The notes under the pieces were generated by a model. It worked only from the letters and a program-made list of their open reading frames with translations, was not told the origin of the DNA and ran no database searches. Position numbers and translations under genes: made by a program. DNA of 64,000 bases from Neodiprion pinetum. Taxonomy: Eukaryota > Arthropoda > Insecta > Hymenoptera > Diprionidae. The stretch spans positions 15,612,519-15,676,518 of the forward strand of contig NC_060236.1 of NCBI RefSeq assembly GCF_021155775.2. The letters run 5' to 3'. Shown one piece after another: positions 31,330 through 44,170 of the stretch (the first letter of the stretch is position 1; each line of letters begins with the position of its first letter).

Positions 31330-32226
31330 GTAGTACCATGATATGTGACGACCACTATGATGATCTACCAAATCCTCAGAAATATAAATAATTTCACGTG
31401 TTTTGTTCGAATAATTGTTGCACGCTACTGTTGTGCCTCTTGTAACCGTATGTGGTAACTCTAGCTGTTGTGTTAGGATGAGAGGGTGTAATGGTGAGGG
31501 GGAGAGGGAGGGGGGGGGGAGAAAAAAAGGAAAAAAGAGGGGGTTGGGCTGTATATATAGAAGTGAAAGGTAAGGCGGTTCAAAGACGATGAGGTTTTTT
31601 TGGCACGGCAATCAGGATTATCCGCGAGAAAGTTAGGGTGGTGTAGATGGGGATTTTGGTTGGCGAGCGTGTGAAGATGAAGATGAAGTTAGCACGCGTG
31701 CTAGCTGGCGCGCGTGAGAAACTTTCGACAGCCTGTACGTACAGAGCGTTCAGTGCGGACGACGTCCGATGCCTTGCGGCAACTTTCAGCATATGCGGCA
31801 TAGCGAAGCCAAGATATAGTCATTAAGGCACATACCGGCTCTGCGCGGTTCTCACAAAAACGCAAAGCTCGCAGACGGCTACGGATCTGTAGGACCATTG
31901 TAAACAATAATGGCGTAACGCAGTGTTCGAAACACGTATCTTCAAAATCTTACACATTTTATATTTGTTGTGCCTTCCTACTTTATCTCTTGGGGTAAAC
32001 CCAATTTGTATTGAAATTTAAACTAAGCATGTCAATATCGTAGTATTCGATATTACATTTTCTTGTGTCAAGCCTGTTTGAGCTACGAAATAGTATCTAA
32101 TTTATAATGCAGCAATTTTTTGGGATTATCCGGTAAGCGTGAGCTGCTAATGACCACCCTACGCTTCCCTCATTTTTACAACTTCATAAATTAATATCAA
32201 TACATCAACTGTTCAAACCCTCAAAA
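31330..32226. other. Unassigned sequence with a polypurine tract
   Basis: 31488-31545 is almost purely G/A, with an 11-G run. Around 31706-31750 a 45-bp GC-rich stretch (GTGAGAAACTTTCGACAG, CTGTACGTACAGAGCG) recurs inverted at about 40255-40295. No coding sequence is recognised. Confidence 0.4.
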
Positions 32227-32871
32227 TTTGGAAATTGTACAGTGCAAGAAGAAACGCATAAGGCTTTAGTTTCATTGGCAGATTACCCAATGATTTTTAG
32301 AAAAGATACTACACACATTTCAAAACACTTGCAAAAATTAAAAACGAAGTTAGACTCTATTACTCAAACAACGGGATGGGAATGCGAACATGTTATTAGG
32401 TTTAACCATGATTTTATGTCAGCTTCTATGGTCAATTGCATAATATATTATGTGACTGTTTTTTTCTACCGCAATTTAAGGAACCAAAATAAATGTCAAG
32501 CATGTCAGAAAGCCGTTCAGTCAGTAAAAGAAAATGATACAGAATTGATTGACATGAAAACCAAAGGTGGTTCAAGTCATAGCAATATATTTCTGATCTT
32601 TTTTCTATCAGCGATCGAGAAATACTTCTGTAAGTACATAGAACCTGAAGATGAATCTGTATATGAATCTACTATGTCTGATATGATACAGAATTACAGT
32701 TTTTCATTTCCTTGCGAACAACACAAGGATGAAATTGTATCATATATCATGCACTACTACATAACTATGAGAATGCGACAATGACCGAGAATTAATACTC
32801 GTGACGTTCTAAAGCAGAGCCGTGAAAAGAGAAAATTAGCGAAATTGATGAGTACGTAACTTTTAGCAGCT
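32227..32871 (+). pseudogene. P-element/THAP9-like transposase C-terminal remnant
   Basis: A frame of about 185 codons without a good ATG ends at TGA 32782-32784, after which the same frame continues about 28 codons. The C-terminal pattern resembles P-element/THAP9-type transposases: a YVTVFFYRNLRNQNKCQAC segment (Cys pair), ELIDMKTKGGSSHSN (the KGG-x-x-x-P-like motif), and a terminal helix HYYITMRMRQ. The THAP domain and catalytic core are absent. It is a 5'-truncated relic. Confidence 0.5.
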
Positions 32872-33357
32872 TGATATCCATAAGGTTGAGGCAATAGGAT
32901 AGTTGTAAGAGCACAATTTTGTAACTCAAATATTGTTGTAATTGCAAAATAAGCGAGACACAATTTTTTAACCAACTTCGAAAATTACGTAATGTAGTTT
33001 GCTGTTTTTGAAAGGTTCGACCCCTCAAAATTCAAACTATTTTCGATTATTCTGTTGCGTCAACATTACGAACCTCATCCTCATAGGATTATTATGACTT
33101 CTATTTATTTTATATTACTTTACATGTTTGATATATTTTACAATTCTTTATTATTTTTGGTATTTTATGTTTTCAATTGCAACTTCTCATATTTTTATAA
33201 ATATGACACGCTCATCTCATGATTAACCTAAAATTACTCTCCTCTCTTTCGAATACTACATGCCGCCATTATTGTTTACAATGGTTCTATAGCTCCGTAG
33301 CGGTCTGGTGGACAAGTACCGAATTATGTGAAAATAATCACAGCCGCCGAGCCGCAG

Positions 33358-33675
33358 CCGGACTCATGGTCTTACATACAGGTCTGGTAACTCGCTCAAA
33401 ATTTCAGTGGCGGGGGTGTCCTTTTATTGAGGCACCGGCGTTGCGCGTAGTGACCACGAGTGTCGCTGCTATCGAGGGATTTATGCTGTGTGAGACAGAC
33501 GGAACAGATTTCAAAACCACGGACGGTCAACAACCTTTTTCCATCTCTCTCGCACAGCCTCAATCCCTCGATAGCAGAGACACTCGTGGTCACTAGGCAA
33601 AACGGCCGGTGCTTCAATAAGAGGACATACCGTCACCACCAGAGTTCCCAGACCTGTATGTAAGACCGTGGCCGG
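33358..33675. repeat. Foldback repeat with about 120-bp arms
   Basis: GGTCTTACATACAGGTCTGG, GTGACCACGAGTGTC and GCTATCGAGGGATT on the left (33370-33482) occur inverted on the right (33562-33675). The 80-bp spacer includes TTCAAAACCACGGAC. No coding content. Confidence 0.8.
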
Positions 33676-33679
33676 ACCA

Positions 33680-34685
33680 CCTATTATTTTTACACCGTGG
33701 TCTACGAACAGTGTGGCCGGGAAGAAACGGGAAAGGAGATGTAACTCAAGCCTGCTTGCCAGCAAAAATTAGGCACGTTTTCGGCGCAGAGTTAGTAGTA
33801 CCGATTTCATCTACTCGCCGCGTTCGTGTTTACGGTCGTTCGAAATATGCGAATGTTGTAAACAAGCAACTGCTAGCCGGTCAATAATCATAATAGTTGA
33901 ACGATCAAACATCGATAGCAGATCGATCGTCAGTGCGGTGAAACGTTGTACTAAGGAACGGTGCGCTGAAATCTAGCCCAACTTTGTTTGCCGGAGTTAC
34001 ATCTCCTTTCCTCTTACTTCCTGAGTGTGGCAGACGCCATATTCAGGAAAAATAAAGCGCGAGGTTCAAAATTGAGAAATATCACTTTTGGTGGTTTCAC
34101 ATGATGCGGAATTCATACCTTACATTACTAATAGCACATCGCTGTCTCGATGAAAAATAAACATGTAACAGTCGAATAAGCCCACCTAAATGATAATAAG
34201 ATTTTAATGTGGATGTAAAGGCTTGACCGTCGTAGCCTATAAGTTTCGTCCTCACCATTTCTCGCTCTCACTCCCTTGACGGCAACCAAACTAGTAACAT
34301 GGGTCAAAACATAAAAATAGATATACTTATCAAAATGGAGTGAGCTTGTAAAAAAAAACTAATTGTTTATTTGAAGATTTACTGGATTTAAAGTTGAATA
34401 GTCACTTAAATTATAAAGAAAAAAAGGAAAAACATATATATTAAAGGAACATACGGAAAGACAACACAGCGCAGTCGAATAAATTAACGGACGAAACTGG
34501 ATAAACACGAGGATAAAATCAGACTTGGATTGCTATTGATAAGTTTACCATATACACTTATTTATATTCCTTTTACCCATATTCTATACATTTTATACAA
34601 ATAACGACAATTTTATTATACACACCATAGCAGGAATAGTTCGACGATTTTTATTAACTGGTTATGTATTCTTGTTCGCTATTTG
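33680..34685. other. Unassigned sequence
   Basis: A 17-bp inverted pair (GAAAGGAGATGTAACTC at 33738 and its complement at about 33998) suggests another small decayed element. No gene is seen. Confidence 0.35.
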
Positions 34686-34942
34686 TTGTTAGCTATTCGA
34701 CCGAGCCGCGTGGAAGGAGTAGATCGCTGTAGTTTCAAAGATGAGTTATTTATTTATTGTTGTATGTACACCTTATTTATTTACATTTTTTGATATACAT
34801 ATATACAAGGCAGTTAGTTCATTGGTTGCCACGCGAGGGAAGGAGTAGTCCTAGTCCTGTTGCACCGCGGTGGAGGCTGCAGCGATGAAGTGCAGCGATG
34901 AATTGGTGCGGTCCTTGGTGGCGGCGTGTATCGGCTCTCCGG
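34686..34942. repeat. Dispersed repeat X, left part (split by the hAT insertion)
   Basis: It begins TGTTGTTAGC and continues TTCGACCGAGCCGCGTGGAA and GGTGGAGGCTGCAG. It is clearly similar to 43518-43760. It continues after the hAT element at 38401. The whole could be a solo LTR of about 1.1 kb starting TGTTG and ending TTACA near 39232, but no direct duplication was seen. Confidence 0.7.
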
Positions 34943-34950
34943 AGAGCTAG

Positions 34951-37900
34951 CAGTGCCGGCGCTAGCCCACGGCTGGTCCCGGGCGAGCCTTGAAAATCGG
35001 GCCCCTTATCAGAAATTTTTGGACCACTGAAGTCTTAAAGTGGGACTTTGCGAGATTTTTTGTTCTCAAAAGATGCTATAATATCGCTGAAATTCAACTC
35101 GTTGCAAATTCCATGCTCAATTGACATCGCAGCTAAACCATTCAGTCGATCTTGGCACATAATGGATCGCAGGTAAGTTTTGATGAGCTTTAGCTTTGAG
35201 AAGGTCCTTTCACCCGACGCGGAGGTTACTGGTAATGTTAAGAAAATTCTTAAGGTCACAGTGAAATTTGGATATATCTCATCCAGACCTTTATCAATAA
35301 TGTGCGATATCATAACGAGTGCACTCAAGTCGGTCATTCCAGCGGCTACGAAGTAAGCTTTTAAAGATTCCAGTTCTTCGGCAAGCTCCCGACCATCAAT
35401 GTCACTGTTCTCGTCTTCACCAGTCAGATAATTTTCTAAAGCCTTGGACTTAGTCAAAATTTGGGTTCTGTCCAATCTCATAAAGTTATCCGAGTTTCGG
35501 ATGATACTAAATGGTTCACAAACGTTTTGGGTCATTTCGAAACGTTCGCGTAGGCTTGATATCGCTATATCGCATAATTTGTTGAAAAATTCAATTTCTA
35601 ACCTTTTCATCGGATCGCTAGGTCGTTCGTCGTGCTGAGACTCATAATCAAAGAATCGTCTTGTTCGTGGGGTACGTGATTCGGGTAAAGTTTGTGAAAT
35701 ATCTAACTTCTCAGCCCTTTTTTTTAGCGGTGGCTATGCAAGTTTCGAAACCGGATTCTCGAAAGGTTTGTAATTGAAGAAGAGCACCATCAATCATGTT
35801 CATCGCAGTATGCAAATCAACTTTCGGACATTGTAAAGCTTTACTGATTTTGTTGATCACTTGCAGTACATCATACCATACTACCAATCTAATCAGAAAA
35901 GACAATGACTCAATTTCGAAACATAGGCCTCTCAGTTCCGATCTCAGCTTTGCATCTTTACCTTGCGACATTCGACAAAGTTCCTGCAACGCATCTCTGA
36001 TTTCTGCTATTTGGAACCTCACAGCTTTTACAGCATTTATTTTCCCTTCCCAGCGAGTTTCAGGCAATGATTTCACACTGATATTAACGTGCTCCTTCAA
36101 TATTTGCCACCTCTGGGTTGAAGCAGCGAAGACTGCGAATAGCCTTTGAAGAACACCAAAGAATAGTTCAGCTGTGACGGACGAATGTCCGGCATCTGAA
36201 ACTACTAGGTTGAGGTTGTGACAACTGCAGGAAACGAAAAACGCTCTTTTATTATCCTTCAAAATTCTGGCCTGAACACCACTATTTTTACCTTTCATAT
36301 TACTGCCATTGTCATACCCTTGACCCCGACAGTTATTCAATTCAAGATTGTTTGATTTCAAGATATCTAACAACGTTTCATACAATCCCTTACCAGTTGT
36401 ATCGTCTACAACAACGAAGCCAATGAAATGCTCGCAAATTTCCACGGTGTTTTTAGACACAGTGACAAATCGAACAACGGCAGTCATTTGTTCTTCATGA
36501 CTAATATCGGAGGTGCAGTCTAAAATTATGGAGTAATATTTCGCGGCTACCACTCACCTGCTAATTTCTTTGAAAATTGCATTACCCAGTATGTCAATGA
36601 ATTCGTTCTGAGTTTCCTTTCCCAAATAGTGAACGCGCTGGAGGTCCCCACTTTGAACTCGACGTACATGTTCGCTTAAAATAGGATCGAATTTCGCCAT
36701 CAGTTCAACTTGGCTCAAGAAATTACCGTTATTCGGCTCGTATAATCGATCGACAGTACCTCGAAATGCCATATTCCGCTTAGCTAAATGCTTAATTATT
36801 TCAACGAGTCTTTCAAGTACTTGTTTCCAATAGGTTTCCTCTCTTTGGATTAAATTTTGATTCTCATCATCGATGGTTTTTCTACAATCTAAACGGACTT
36901 TGAGTTCTTTCCAGTCTGTCATGCATTCAATGTGCATTTTGGATTTTTCATGCGAGCTCAAACTGTCTTGCAAGTGCCGCCAGGATCTAAATCCGGTCGA
37001 TTGCAATTGGGTTGGAATGTTGCGGAGGCCAAACAATTTGCAGCAAAAACAATAAACGGAATCCTTAGTCTCTGAATAAATTAACCAGGATCTCTCCATT
37101 TTTTCGCCATTCTTCAGGGTTCGATAACAATTTTCTATGGTGAAGCGCCGGCGATCTGTATCAAAAGTAAAAATTGTATTCCGATCTATTTTTGTAGGCC
37201 CTAGCTTTACCAATGCTACGCGTGAACTGTCGCTGATTTTATTCGGCCACTTAGCAGGATCTTGCCAATCAATATTTGATACTGTAGAATCTTTTTCTAT
37301 AACTTTTTCTGCCAAGTTGTTTCTATCTGTAGCTATCGTCATATCTCCGGTATTCACTGACTGAGCGTCCAAATTTCCATCAGAATCTACGGCGTCCTTG
37401 GAAGGTGGACAAGCGGGGTCTAAATCATCCGTGGTTTGGCTACATTCACCACCCTCATTATCAGACCTCAACCGCTTAACATAGCCTTGAAAAAAAACAG
37501 CACTTTTTTTGTCCGCTTCACATCGAGCTTTTTTTAATTTCCGCTTTTGGGACCCTGATAAGTCTTCGGGCTTGTTCATAATGACTATCGACTATGACTT
37601 GTGCAATCCAACAATTACAAAAATAAATTCAGAAAAATTCAATCAAATCGTAATTTATGCAATGTAAGTCAAGTTGAACGCGGTTAATTAATGTTAAGTA
37701 ATATGAATATCCGTAGAAATGCCTATATTAAAGATTGTGCCCTAAACGTGATCGGCCGCTGCCTGACCGGAACGTCGGCAGCTTCTGAATAAATGTCTCG
37801 TCGATATCCGAGAGTTTGCAAATTACTAGTACTTTCAAAAGAGCATCGAGAATAAAAAATAAGAAACAACAATAGGTAGCGAGAAAATTTTCAAGAAATG

Positions 37901-38392
37901 TTCACGTTGTTGAAAGAGTTCCTATGGAATATGCGAATACAGCGGTTCAGCTAGACAGAGCGTAGCAGTGAATCCACAGTCCATACAAGTTACAAGCAGC
38001 GTGGTCTGATAGTAGTCTCTGGGCACGCCGCGCCGCACGACGTAGCTTGATGTTTGAGCTATAAACTGGCGCATGCGCTGCAGCCGAACAAATTGTGGTG
38101 GGGGCCGTCGGTCCAGCTAACACCCCGCGCGGTCCGTGCTCGCCGGTAACCTAGTACAGCAGCGTGAGCCGTACAATGTTTCTACAAGGGCCCAATCGTT
38201 CAACCTCATTTTATAATTTTTTTTCATATTTTTTTTCTTACACCTATCATCTCGATGTTCACACACAGGATAATGTATTATTGCAGTTAACCTTATTCCG
38301 AAAAAAATTCTTATTTTCTTCAGTCTTTGGGCCCCCTCGGGAACAGGGCCCCGGGCGGTTGCCCGGTTAGCCCATACCTAGCGCCGGCGCTG
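34951..38392. mobile_element. Complete hAT transposon with 8-bp TSD
   Basis: The left end CAGTGCCGGCGCTAG and the right end CTAGCGCCGGCGCTG form near-perfect inverted termini of the CAGNG type. AGAGCTAG is duplicated exactly at 34943-34950 and 38393-38400. The 3442-bp element carries one leftward transposase gene (35035-37579). Insertion split dispersed repeat X, whose halves resume at 34942 and 38401. Confidence 0.95.
35035..37579 (-). pseudogene. hAT transposase (ZMYM1-like: TTF finger, DUF4371, hAT dimerisation)
   Basis: About 848 codons from ATG 37579 to TAA 35035-35037. Residues 1-40 are basic. A TTF-type zinc finger lies at about residues 150-225 (MERSWLIYS, CFCCKLFG, then HEKSKMH). 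The DUF4371/RNase-H-like core has YYSIILDCTSDISHEEQM with the first Asp and GQGYDNGSNMKGKNSG with the second. The C-terminus is the hAT dimerisation region (LPVTSASGERTFSKLKLIK). It is disabled by a TGA at about 36554-36556 (codon 342) and a one-base shift in an A-run near 35725. Everything else is open, so inactivation looks recent. Related elements encode host-domesticated ZMYM proteins. Confidence 0.92.
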
Positions 38393-38400
38393 AGAGCTAG

Positions 38401-39232
38401 GCGGTGTTGGAGGGCGGCGATTCTCCGGCTCGGTCGCTTGTTGTGGAGACTCCCACTCGCTGTCAGACGGTGTCGTCTGAGTGGCCGTTGACACGTAGGT
38501 GGGTTGAGACTCTGCAAACGGAGAGACCGCTGCCGGGATGCTGCGGTAGTAACTTGGAGACGTTACTCTCGCTCTTCTGACGTCCCACAGCGAAAGCAGG
38601 ATCGCCGGTGGCCTAGTCAGAGGCCTTGATGGGAGGTCCACACGGTGAAGCACCCACGGAGCTCGTGGGTTGTGGGAACCTGTCCTTTTGGTTGGGCTGG
38701 CTGTTGCCAGTTGAACAGAGTTCGTCATGCAGTTGTCAAAAGTCTGCGTGCTGGTCTGTGATCGTAGCGTAGCGTAGCGTTGCGTGGCGTAGCGTGGTGT
38801 AGCGTAGCGTAGCGTAGCAGTGTAGTTCGTACGTCTGGTCAGTTTCGGCGAGACCGAAGTGTCCTGCCGATCGATGAGATCGGTGGTCTCTTATCACAAC
38901 CTTGGTTGGTCTTCAGCAGCGGGAGACCGCGTTGGCTGATTGCGGGACGCGCTCGGCTGCGTGGGTGGCGTGAGCGGCGCGCGTGACGTAATACTTCTGT
39001 GTCGCGCGACTAGAAAGTGTGAAACGCTTGTTGCGGTGCGTGAGTTGTAAGGCGCGCGACCGACTTGTTGACTTCACAAGGTTGTTGTGAACAATTCTAT
39101 TCTATCTTTTTTATTGTTCTTTTATTAAACGTATCACGCGGAGATACGGCGAAGGTGATACACCAAACTATTTATTATTTTAATTTATTTATTGTATTGT
39201 AATGGAAAACGGGCATTCCGTTACAAACATTA
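38401..39232. repeat. Dispersed repeat X, right part
   Basis: It continues repeat X after the hAT element and matches 43760-44165 (GAAACCGCGYGAGCTGATTGCGG-like stretch, CTTCACAAGGTKGTTGTGAACAA). A leftward open frame of about 110 codons, Pro/Ser-rich, starts at 38728 (MTNSVQLATASPTKRTG) but is poorly conserved in the other copy, so I do not call a gene. Confidence 0.65.
38763..38818. repeat. (GTAGC)n pentanucleotide tandem repeat
   Basis: Eleven imperfect units of GTAGC/GTTGC/GTGGC lie inside repeat X. Copy 2 of repeat X lacks this array. Confidence 0.9.
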
Positions 39233-39380
39233 TACAATCAAACATATTTGAAAGTCGTCACGAAATTTTCGAAATTGTACTCTTTCTATACAATCAAATT
39301 AAAGTGATAATAAAAAGCTTACAGCAATAATTTTGAAATGTGTATCCACTTACATATTCAATCATCGCCCTAGGCTCTGC

Positions 39381-39492
39381 ATAGTTTAGGCCAATCAGAA
39401 TATACATGAATATACACCGGTGTATATATATAAGTACATATATATAAGTACAGCGGTGTATATTCATGTATATTCTGATTGGCCTAAACTAT
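39381..39492. repeat. Palindrome with about 40-bp perfect arms
   Basis: ATAGTTTAGGCCAATCAGAA and TATACATGAATATACACCG at 39381-39419 recur as exact reverse complement at 39454-39492, with a TA-rich 34-bp loop. It is either a minimal foldback element or a cruciform-prone hairpin. Confidence 0.9.
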
Positions 39493-39499
39493 ACTTATT

Positions 39500-41023
39500 G
39501 CCGAGCGCGCATACAACGCCACCATGGCTAAGCTCCCTCAGCTGGGAACTATTCTATCTCAGCTCTCCACACTCGAGTGCGGACCCCCTGCCTCAGACTC
39601 TCACTGAGCTCTCTCGTGTCGACTTCCGCAAGGTAAACTCTTTGTTGTTCCTCTAAGATTAAAGTAGGGTACCTTACCCATTCTCTGCTACATTACAAAG
39701 ATCGGAACTTGAAGTCGATACTCATGTGGTCTAAATCAAAACAAAAATAGTACGAGCGTTACGGGCGTCAAGCGCTGAGGCCGCCGGCTACTTACGCCGA
39801 CATATACGTAAAAGTAGTTAAAACGTTAGTAATATATGAAAGTAAAAATATCAAGAAACAATAAAAATTTGCGTACATTGTAGAAAAATGTATAGAAATA
39901 AAGTTGTGTAAAATTATGATAAAGATTGTAAACTATAAATATACGATTATTTACGTGTATAAAAACTTGTTTTTGTATAAATCTCAATTATAAAAAATAT
40001 TGTAAAATAGTCGACACAGTGACATTGAATAAACGTCGATCAGAAATGAATTAATTGAAAAAGAAATACTAAAAAAAAGCTAAGTTTTCTTCTGCGAGTT
40101 TCAAGTATCACAGCCTGAACCGTTCTGAAGCTGGTATGTAATTTGCCTAATATTTCGAAATTCGCGGGATCGATTTCCTAAAAATGGCGATGCCAATCAT
40201 TACGGGGCTCGCGCTTGGGCCACACTGATCCTAGACCCACTGTAGCGCTAAACGCTCTGTACGTATAGGTTCGGTCGAAAGTTTCTCACGTGCGCCAACT
40301 TCAGCTTCATAGTAAGAAGTGATGCAGGCTATGGGGAGAGGGAGGTCTGCCAAAAGGGGTTTATTTGGTAAGATGACGGCCCTGGCTTGCCGGCCTAGAC
40401 GTTTTGGGGCAGGGGGGGGGGGGGGGGCACTCGAATGGTGTTAGTGGCTTCGAGGACGGCGTTTTTCTTCCCTTAGTCGGCCTGCTGTCCGTGGGCATTG
40501 GTTCTAGGGTCATGGAGTGTTAACCACTCGGAAAACTGAAGAATGATCGTGACCGGAAGGTGAGGATCCCGACAGGGATGGACAGGCTAGGCAGCGGGTA
40601 GATCGATGTACCGTAGTCGCTGCTTCTAAGTTATGACCGCCGCATAGTCCTTCGCCCAGCGCAGGACATCTTTCTGTAATATTTAAATATTACCACGGAC
40701 TTATGGACGGAGCCTTCCCTTGCGGGGGTATCCTAAAAGACGGAAGGGTAATCGAATCGATCAGCTATCTTGATAGGAGCCATTTGCGCGCCACGTTCAA
40801 ACCGTTCACCCTATGTTATGATTACTACGTAAGGAGTTTACTGATAAATATAAGCTTAAATTTAGTGTTTTATTTTCTCGGATGATATTTACATTGTTTT
40901 ATTTGGAAATAATCATCTTTTTTGATAATTATATGAATATTGAATCAAGTAAAACTTTTAACTGTATAAAGTAACGGCTCGCTAAAGTATTTATTTGGGG
41001 CAAAGAACTTATGTTTTTGATCT
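39500..41023. other. Unassigned sequence with a long poly-G run
   Basis: At 39534 an ATG in a strong GCCACCATGG context opens only a 28-codon frame. A run of about 18 G lies at about 40411-40428. No gene can be supported. Confidence 0.4.
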
Positions 41024-41026
41024 ATA

Positions 41027-43510
41027 GTCCGGTCAATTTAGCCAGAAAAATAGTGATCGAAACACAAAAATTCCGACACAGCTGAATTTTGGTAGAGACC
41101 TTGGGCTTACCATTATAAAGAAAACGCAAAAAGTCCCCACCGATCCCATGTGTGCTAAAAAAGTTATTCAAGGTCAAATGTCAAAATTTTCGGTTTTTTC
41201 GATTTTTCTCATTAACGGTTGATTTTATCAAAAAAATTTTTCAAACCAAAATTGTAGATCATAAAATTATCCACAAAAATGGTCACCATACTTTTTTTCC
41301 TAAGAATTATCATTTCTGAGATATCGCGATTCTACAAGTCGAACGAGTTACATTCTATATAACATGCACGCACATTATATGTGTCACGGATATACATAGT
41401 ATATGTGTAGTATATACACAGTGTATATATAGTATATATTATAGTATATATACTGATATACATAGTATATGTACAGTATATATTAGACTATTCGATCTCC
41501 AGCTTCATGAAATCATAGTTTATAACATAATATTGAACCTTGTGAAAGGAAATCGCCGTGTTGGAGAAATTTTTTGATCGCACGACCTTCGAGTGATTCA
41601 ACATTGCGTAAAACGTGGTTTTTCGCCTTTTCGAAAAATGGGTACCTAGGATAAACTCCCAGCTTCCTCGACTGGGTCACATTAAAATGTTGAATAATAT
41701 CCGTCAAATACATTCGAAGAAAACATATAAACTGTCAAGCGCTACTATACATATAGAGTTCCGTTCGTTGCAGAGAAAAATTATTATCTCCCTCCAACCG
41801 TCAGAATTGGATTTCTTACGTGTTAAACAAATGGGAATCACAAAATCTCGATGCGGCACCTCTTAAAAAAATCGCACGGCGATTTCCTGTCACGACGTTC
41901 AATATTATGTTATAAACTATGATTTCATGAAGCTGGAGATCGAAAAAAAAAAATTTTTTTGAAGTTATACTTCTTTATGCGCGTTATGAAAAACTGATGA
42001 GAGTGAAATTTCAGGATGCGCGCGCATCACTGTAACACAAAATTAACAGGATGAAGTTGCCCACTCAACCGAATTCATTAAGTCTCGAAAAAAAGCTAAT
42101 GTTGGTACGCTTGTCGCCTCTGATCACTGTTTTCATATTTATTTATAATATTTATCCACATGGTTTTAGTTTTTACAGTCACAACACGTGTTTTATTTTC
42201 ATACAAGTGCGAATTATATATGTGGCAATAAAATATATTCAGTAGTGATTTAAATTGAATATCTGGATTAATATTATTTACTTTTGTGAATATTAGTGAA
42301 AAAATTGTGCTAAAATACTTTTTCAAGTGCTCCAATATAATTGAGGTTAGTTATCCGTATGTATTATTTATTGATATAAATTAAAATATCATTATTTAAT
42401 ATAATTAATACTAAATATTATTAAATTATCAATGTTGAGTATTTATTATTGGTTTTTTAATATTTACAAAATGAAGAAATAAATTTAATAGAACATTTAA
42501 TAAAAAGTTCGTGACAAAAATTTAATAGATTATTTAAATATAATGTAAGACATCCGTTATTTGTTTTATTGTTTTTTATTACATACTTCTTTTCTTTATC
42601 ATTGTGTGACAGAAGATTTTGACATGTTGTGTATTTTTTAATGATGCCAAAGAAGTATAACTTCTCACGCGCGTACATAAGTACACGCACCCATTTTTTT
42701 TCTTTGAGGCAGTCTGATATATACTATACATATATATGTGGCGCCTGCCACATACACGCACTCGCTCTAGTATTAGAGCGAGGCAATGCTCGGCGTTTAT
42801 CGCCCAATTTCGGGAATAATCCTCAGCGCGCTTTCCCCACTCCAGCGGGCAAAAACGAGAGCGAAGATCCTTCGCCTCACACTCAAAAAGTCAAAATCAA
42901 CACACGGTAGAGTACCGATACTGTAACCGCGCAATAACCAGATCTCCGTATCCACGCACCTGTAAAACGTAATAAACATCCATTTATATTTTACCCATCG
43001 CACGCTTTAATACGTAGGATCCCTGTTACTCCAAATCCCACATATATACTATGTATATCGTTGTATACTATGTATATCAGTATATATACCATAATATATA
43101 CTATGTATACACTATGTATATATACTATATATACTATACATATACTATGTACGAGTATATCCGTGACATATCATATGCGTGCATATTTTATAGAATGTAA
43201 CTCGTTCGACTTTTAGAATCGCGATATCTCAGAAATGATGATTCTTAGGAAAAAAAGTATAGAGACCGTTTTTGCGGATAATTTTATGTTCTACAGTTTT
43301 GGTCTTAAAAATTTTTTTGATAAAATCAACCTTTAACGAGAAATATCGAAAAAACCGAAAATTTTGACCTTTAACCTTGAATAATTTTTTAGTACACATG
43401 GGATCGATCTGGACTTTTTGCGATTTCTTTATAATGGTAAACCCAAGGTCTCTACTAAAATTCAGCTATGTCGGAATGTTTGTGTTTCCAAATGTCTAAA
43501 TTGACCGGTG
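41027..43510. mobile_element. 2.5-kb element with long inverted arms
   Basis: Arms of about 430 bp at 41027-41460 and 43060-43510 share CCGGTCAATTTAG at the tips and many inner blocks (TCAAAATTTTCGGTTTTTTCG, GAGATATCGCGATTCTA, AAGTCGAACGAGTTACATTC). TA-rich microsatellites flank the inner ends. No transposase is found inside. A partial left end is also present at 4472-4640. A second inverted-repeat element is nested inside at 41489-41943. Confidence 0.85.
41489..41943. mobile_element. Nested inverted-repeat element, 455 bp
   Basis: Arms of about 72 bp: TTCGATCTCCAGCTTCATGA with TAACATAATATTGAAC and GGAAATCGCCGTG on the left occur inverted at 41868-41943. It lies inside the 41027-43510 element and so inserted later, or was captured by it. 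Confidence 0.75.
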
Positions 43511-44170
43511 GTCGCTAGTTGTTGCTAGCTTTTTTTTCGACCGAGCCGCTTGGAAGGTGTGATCGTTCTGAAGTCAAGGATGAGATTTTGTGTTGTTTAT
43601 AATATTCCTGATTTATTCAAAAGCACATATATACACAAGGTTATTTAATATTTGGGGTCCACGTGATGGAAGGAGTAGTCGTGGTCCTCTGGAATCTCGG
43701 TGGAGGCTGCAGTGAGGAGGATGGGCGACTGATTGGTGCGGCGCTTGGTGGCGGCGTGTAGTGGCTCGTCGGACGTCCCAGAGAGAGAGAGAGTAGTATG
43801 CTTGGTGGCTGAGTCAGCGGTCTTGGCGAGAAGTCCAAGGAGGTAGTACCCAAGGAGCTGGGGGATTGTAGGGGCCTGTCCCTCTAGTTGTGCTGGCTGG
43901 TGCTTGACTGCTGTCGATTGACTGTGACGTACTGGTGGTGCAACTTGATTGTGGCTCAATGAGGGTGAGACCGAAGTTGTCCTGACGATCGGTGAAATCG
44001 GTGGTCTCTTATTCCAGCCGCGGCTCCACTTTAACAGCGGGAAACCACGCGAGCTGATTGCGGGACGTGCGTGGCTGCGTGGGTGGCGTCAGCAGCGCGT
44101 GTGACGTAGTGGGTGCTGTCCGCTGTGGCGCGCGACAGGAAAGTTGGTCTTCACAAGGTGGTTGTGAACA
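43511..44170. repeat. Dispersed repeat X, copy 2
   Basis: It is similar to 34686-34942 plus 38401-39120. Shared stretches include TTCGACCGAGCCGC, GGTGGAGGCTGCAG, TTGGTGGCGGCGTGTA and TCACAAGGTGGTTGTGAACA. Comparison of the two copies confirms that the hAT element is an insertion. It directly abuts the 41027-43510 element. Confidence 0.7.

Noticed and set aside
38378..38728. Pro/Ser-rich protein gene in repeat X
   Set aside because: It is low complexity, spans the hAT target site and is not conserved in the second copy of the repeat.
39534..39620. Protein-coding gene starting in a perfect Kozak context
   Set aside because: The frame ends after 28 codons and resembles nothing I know.
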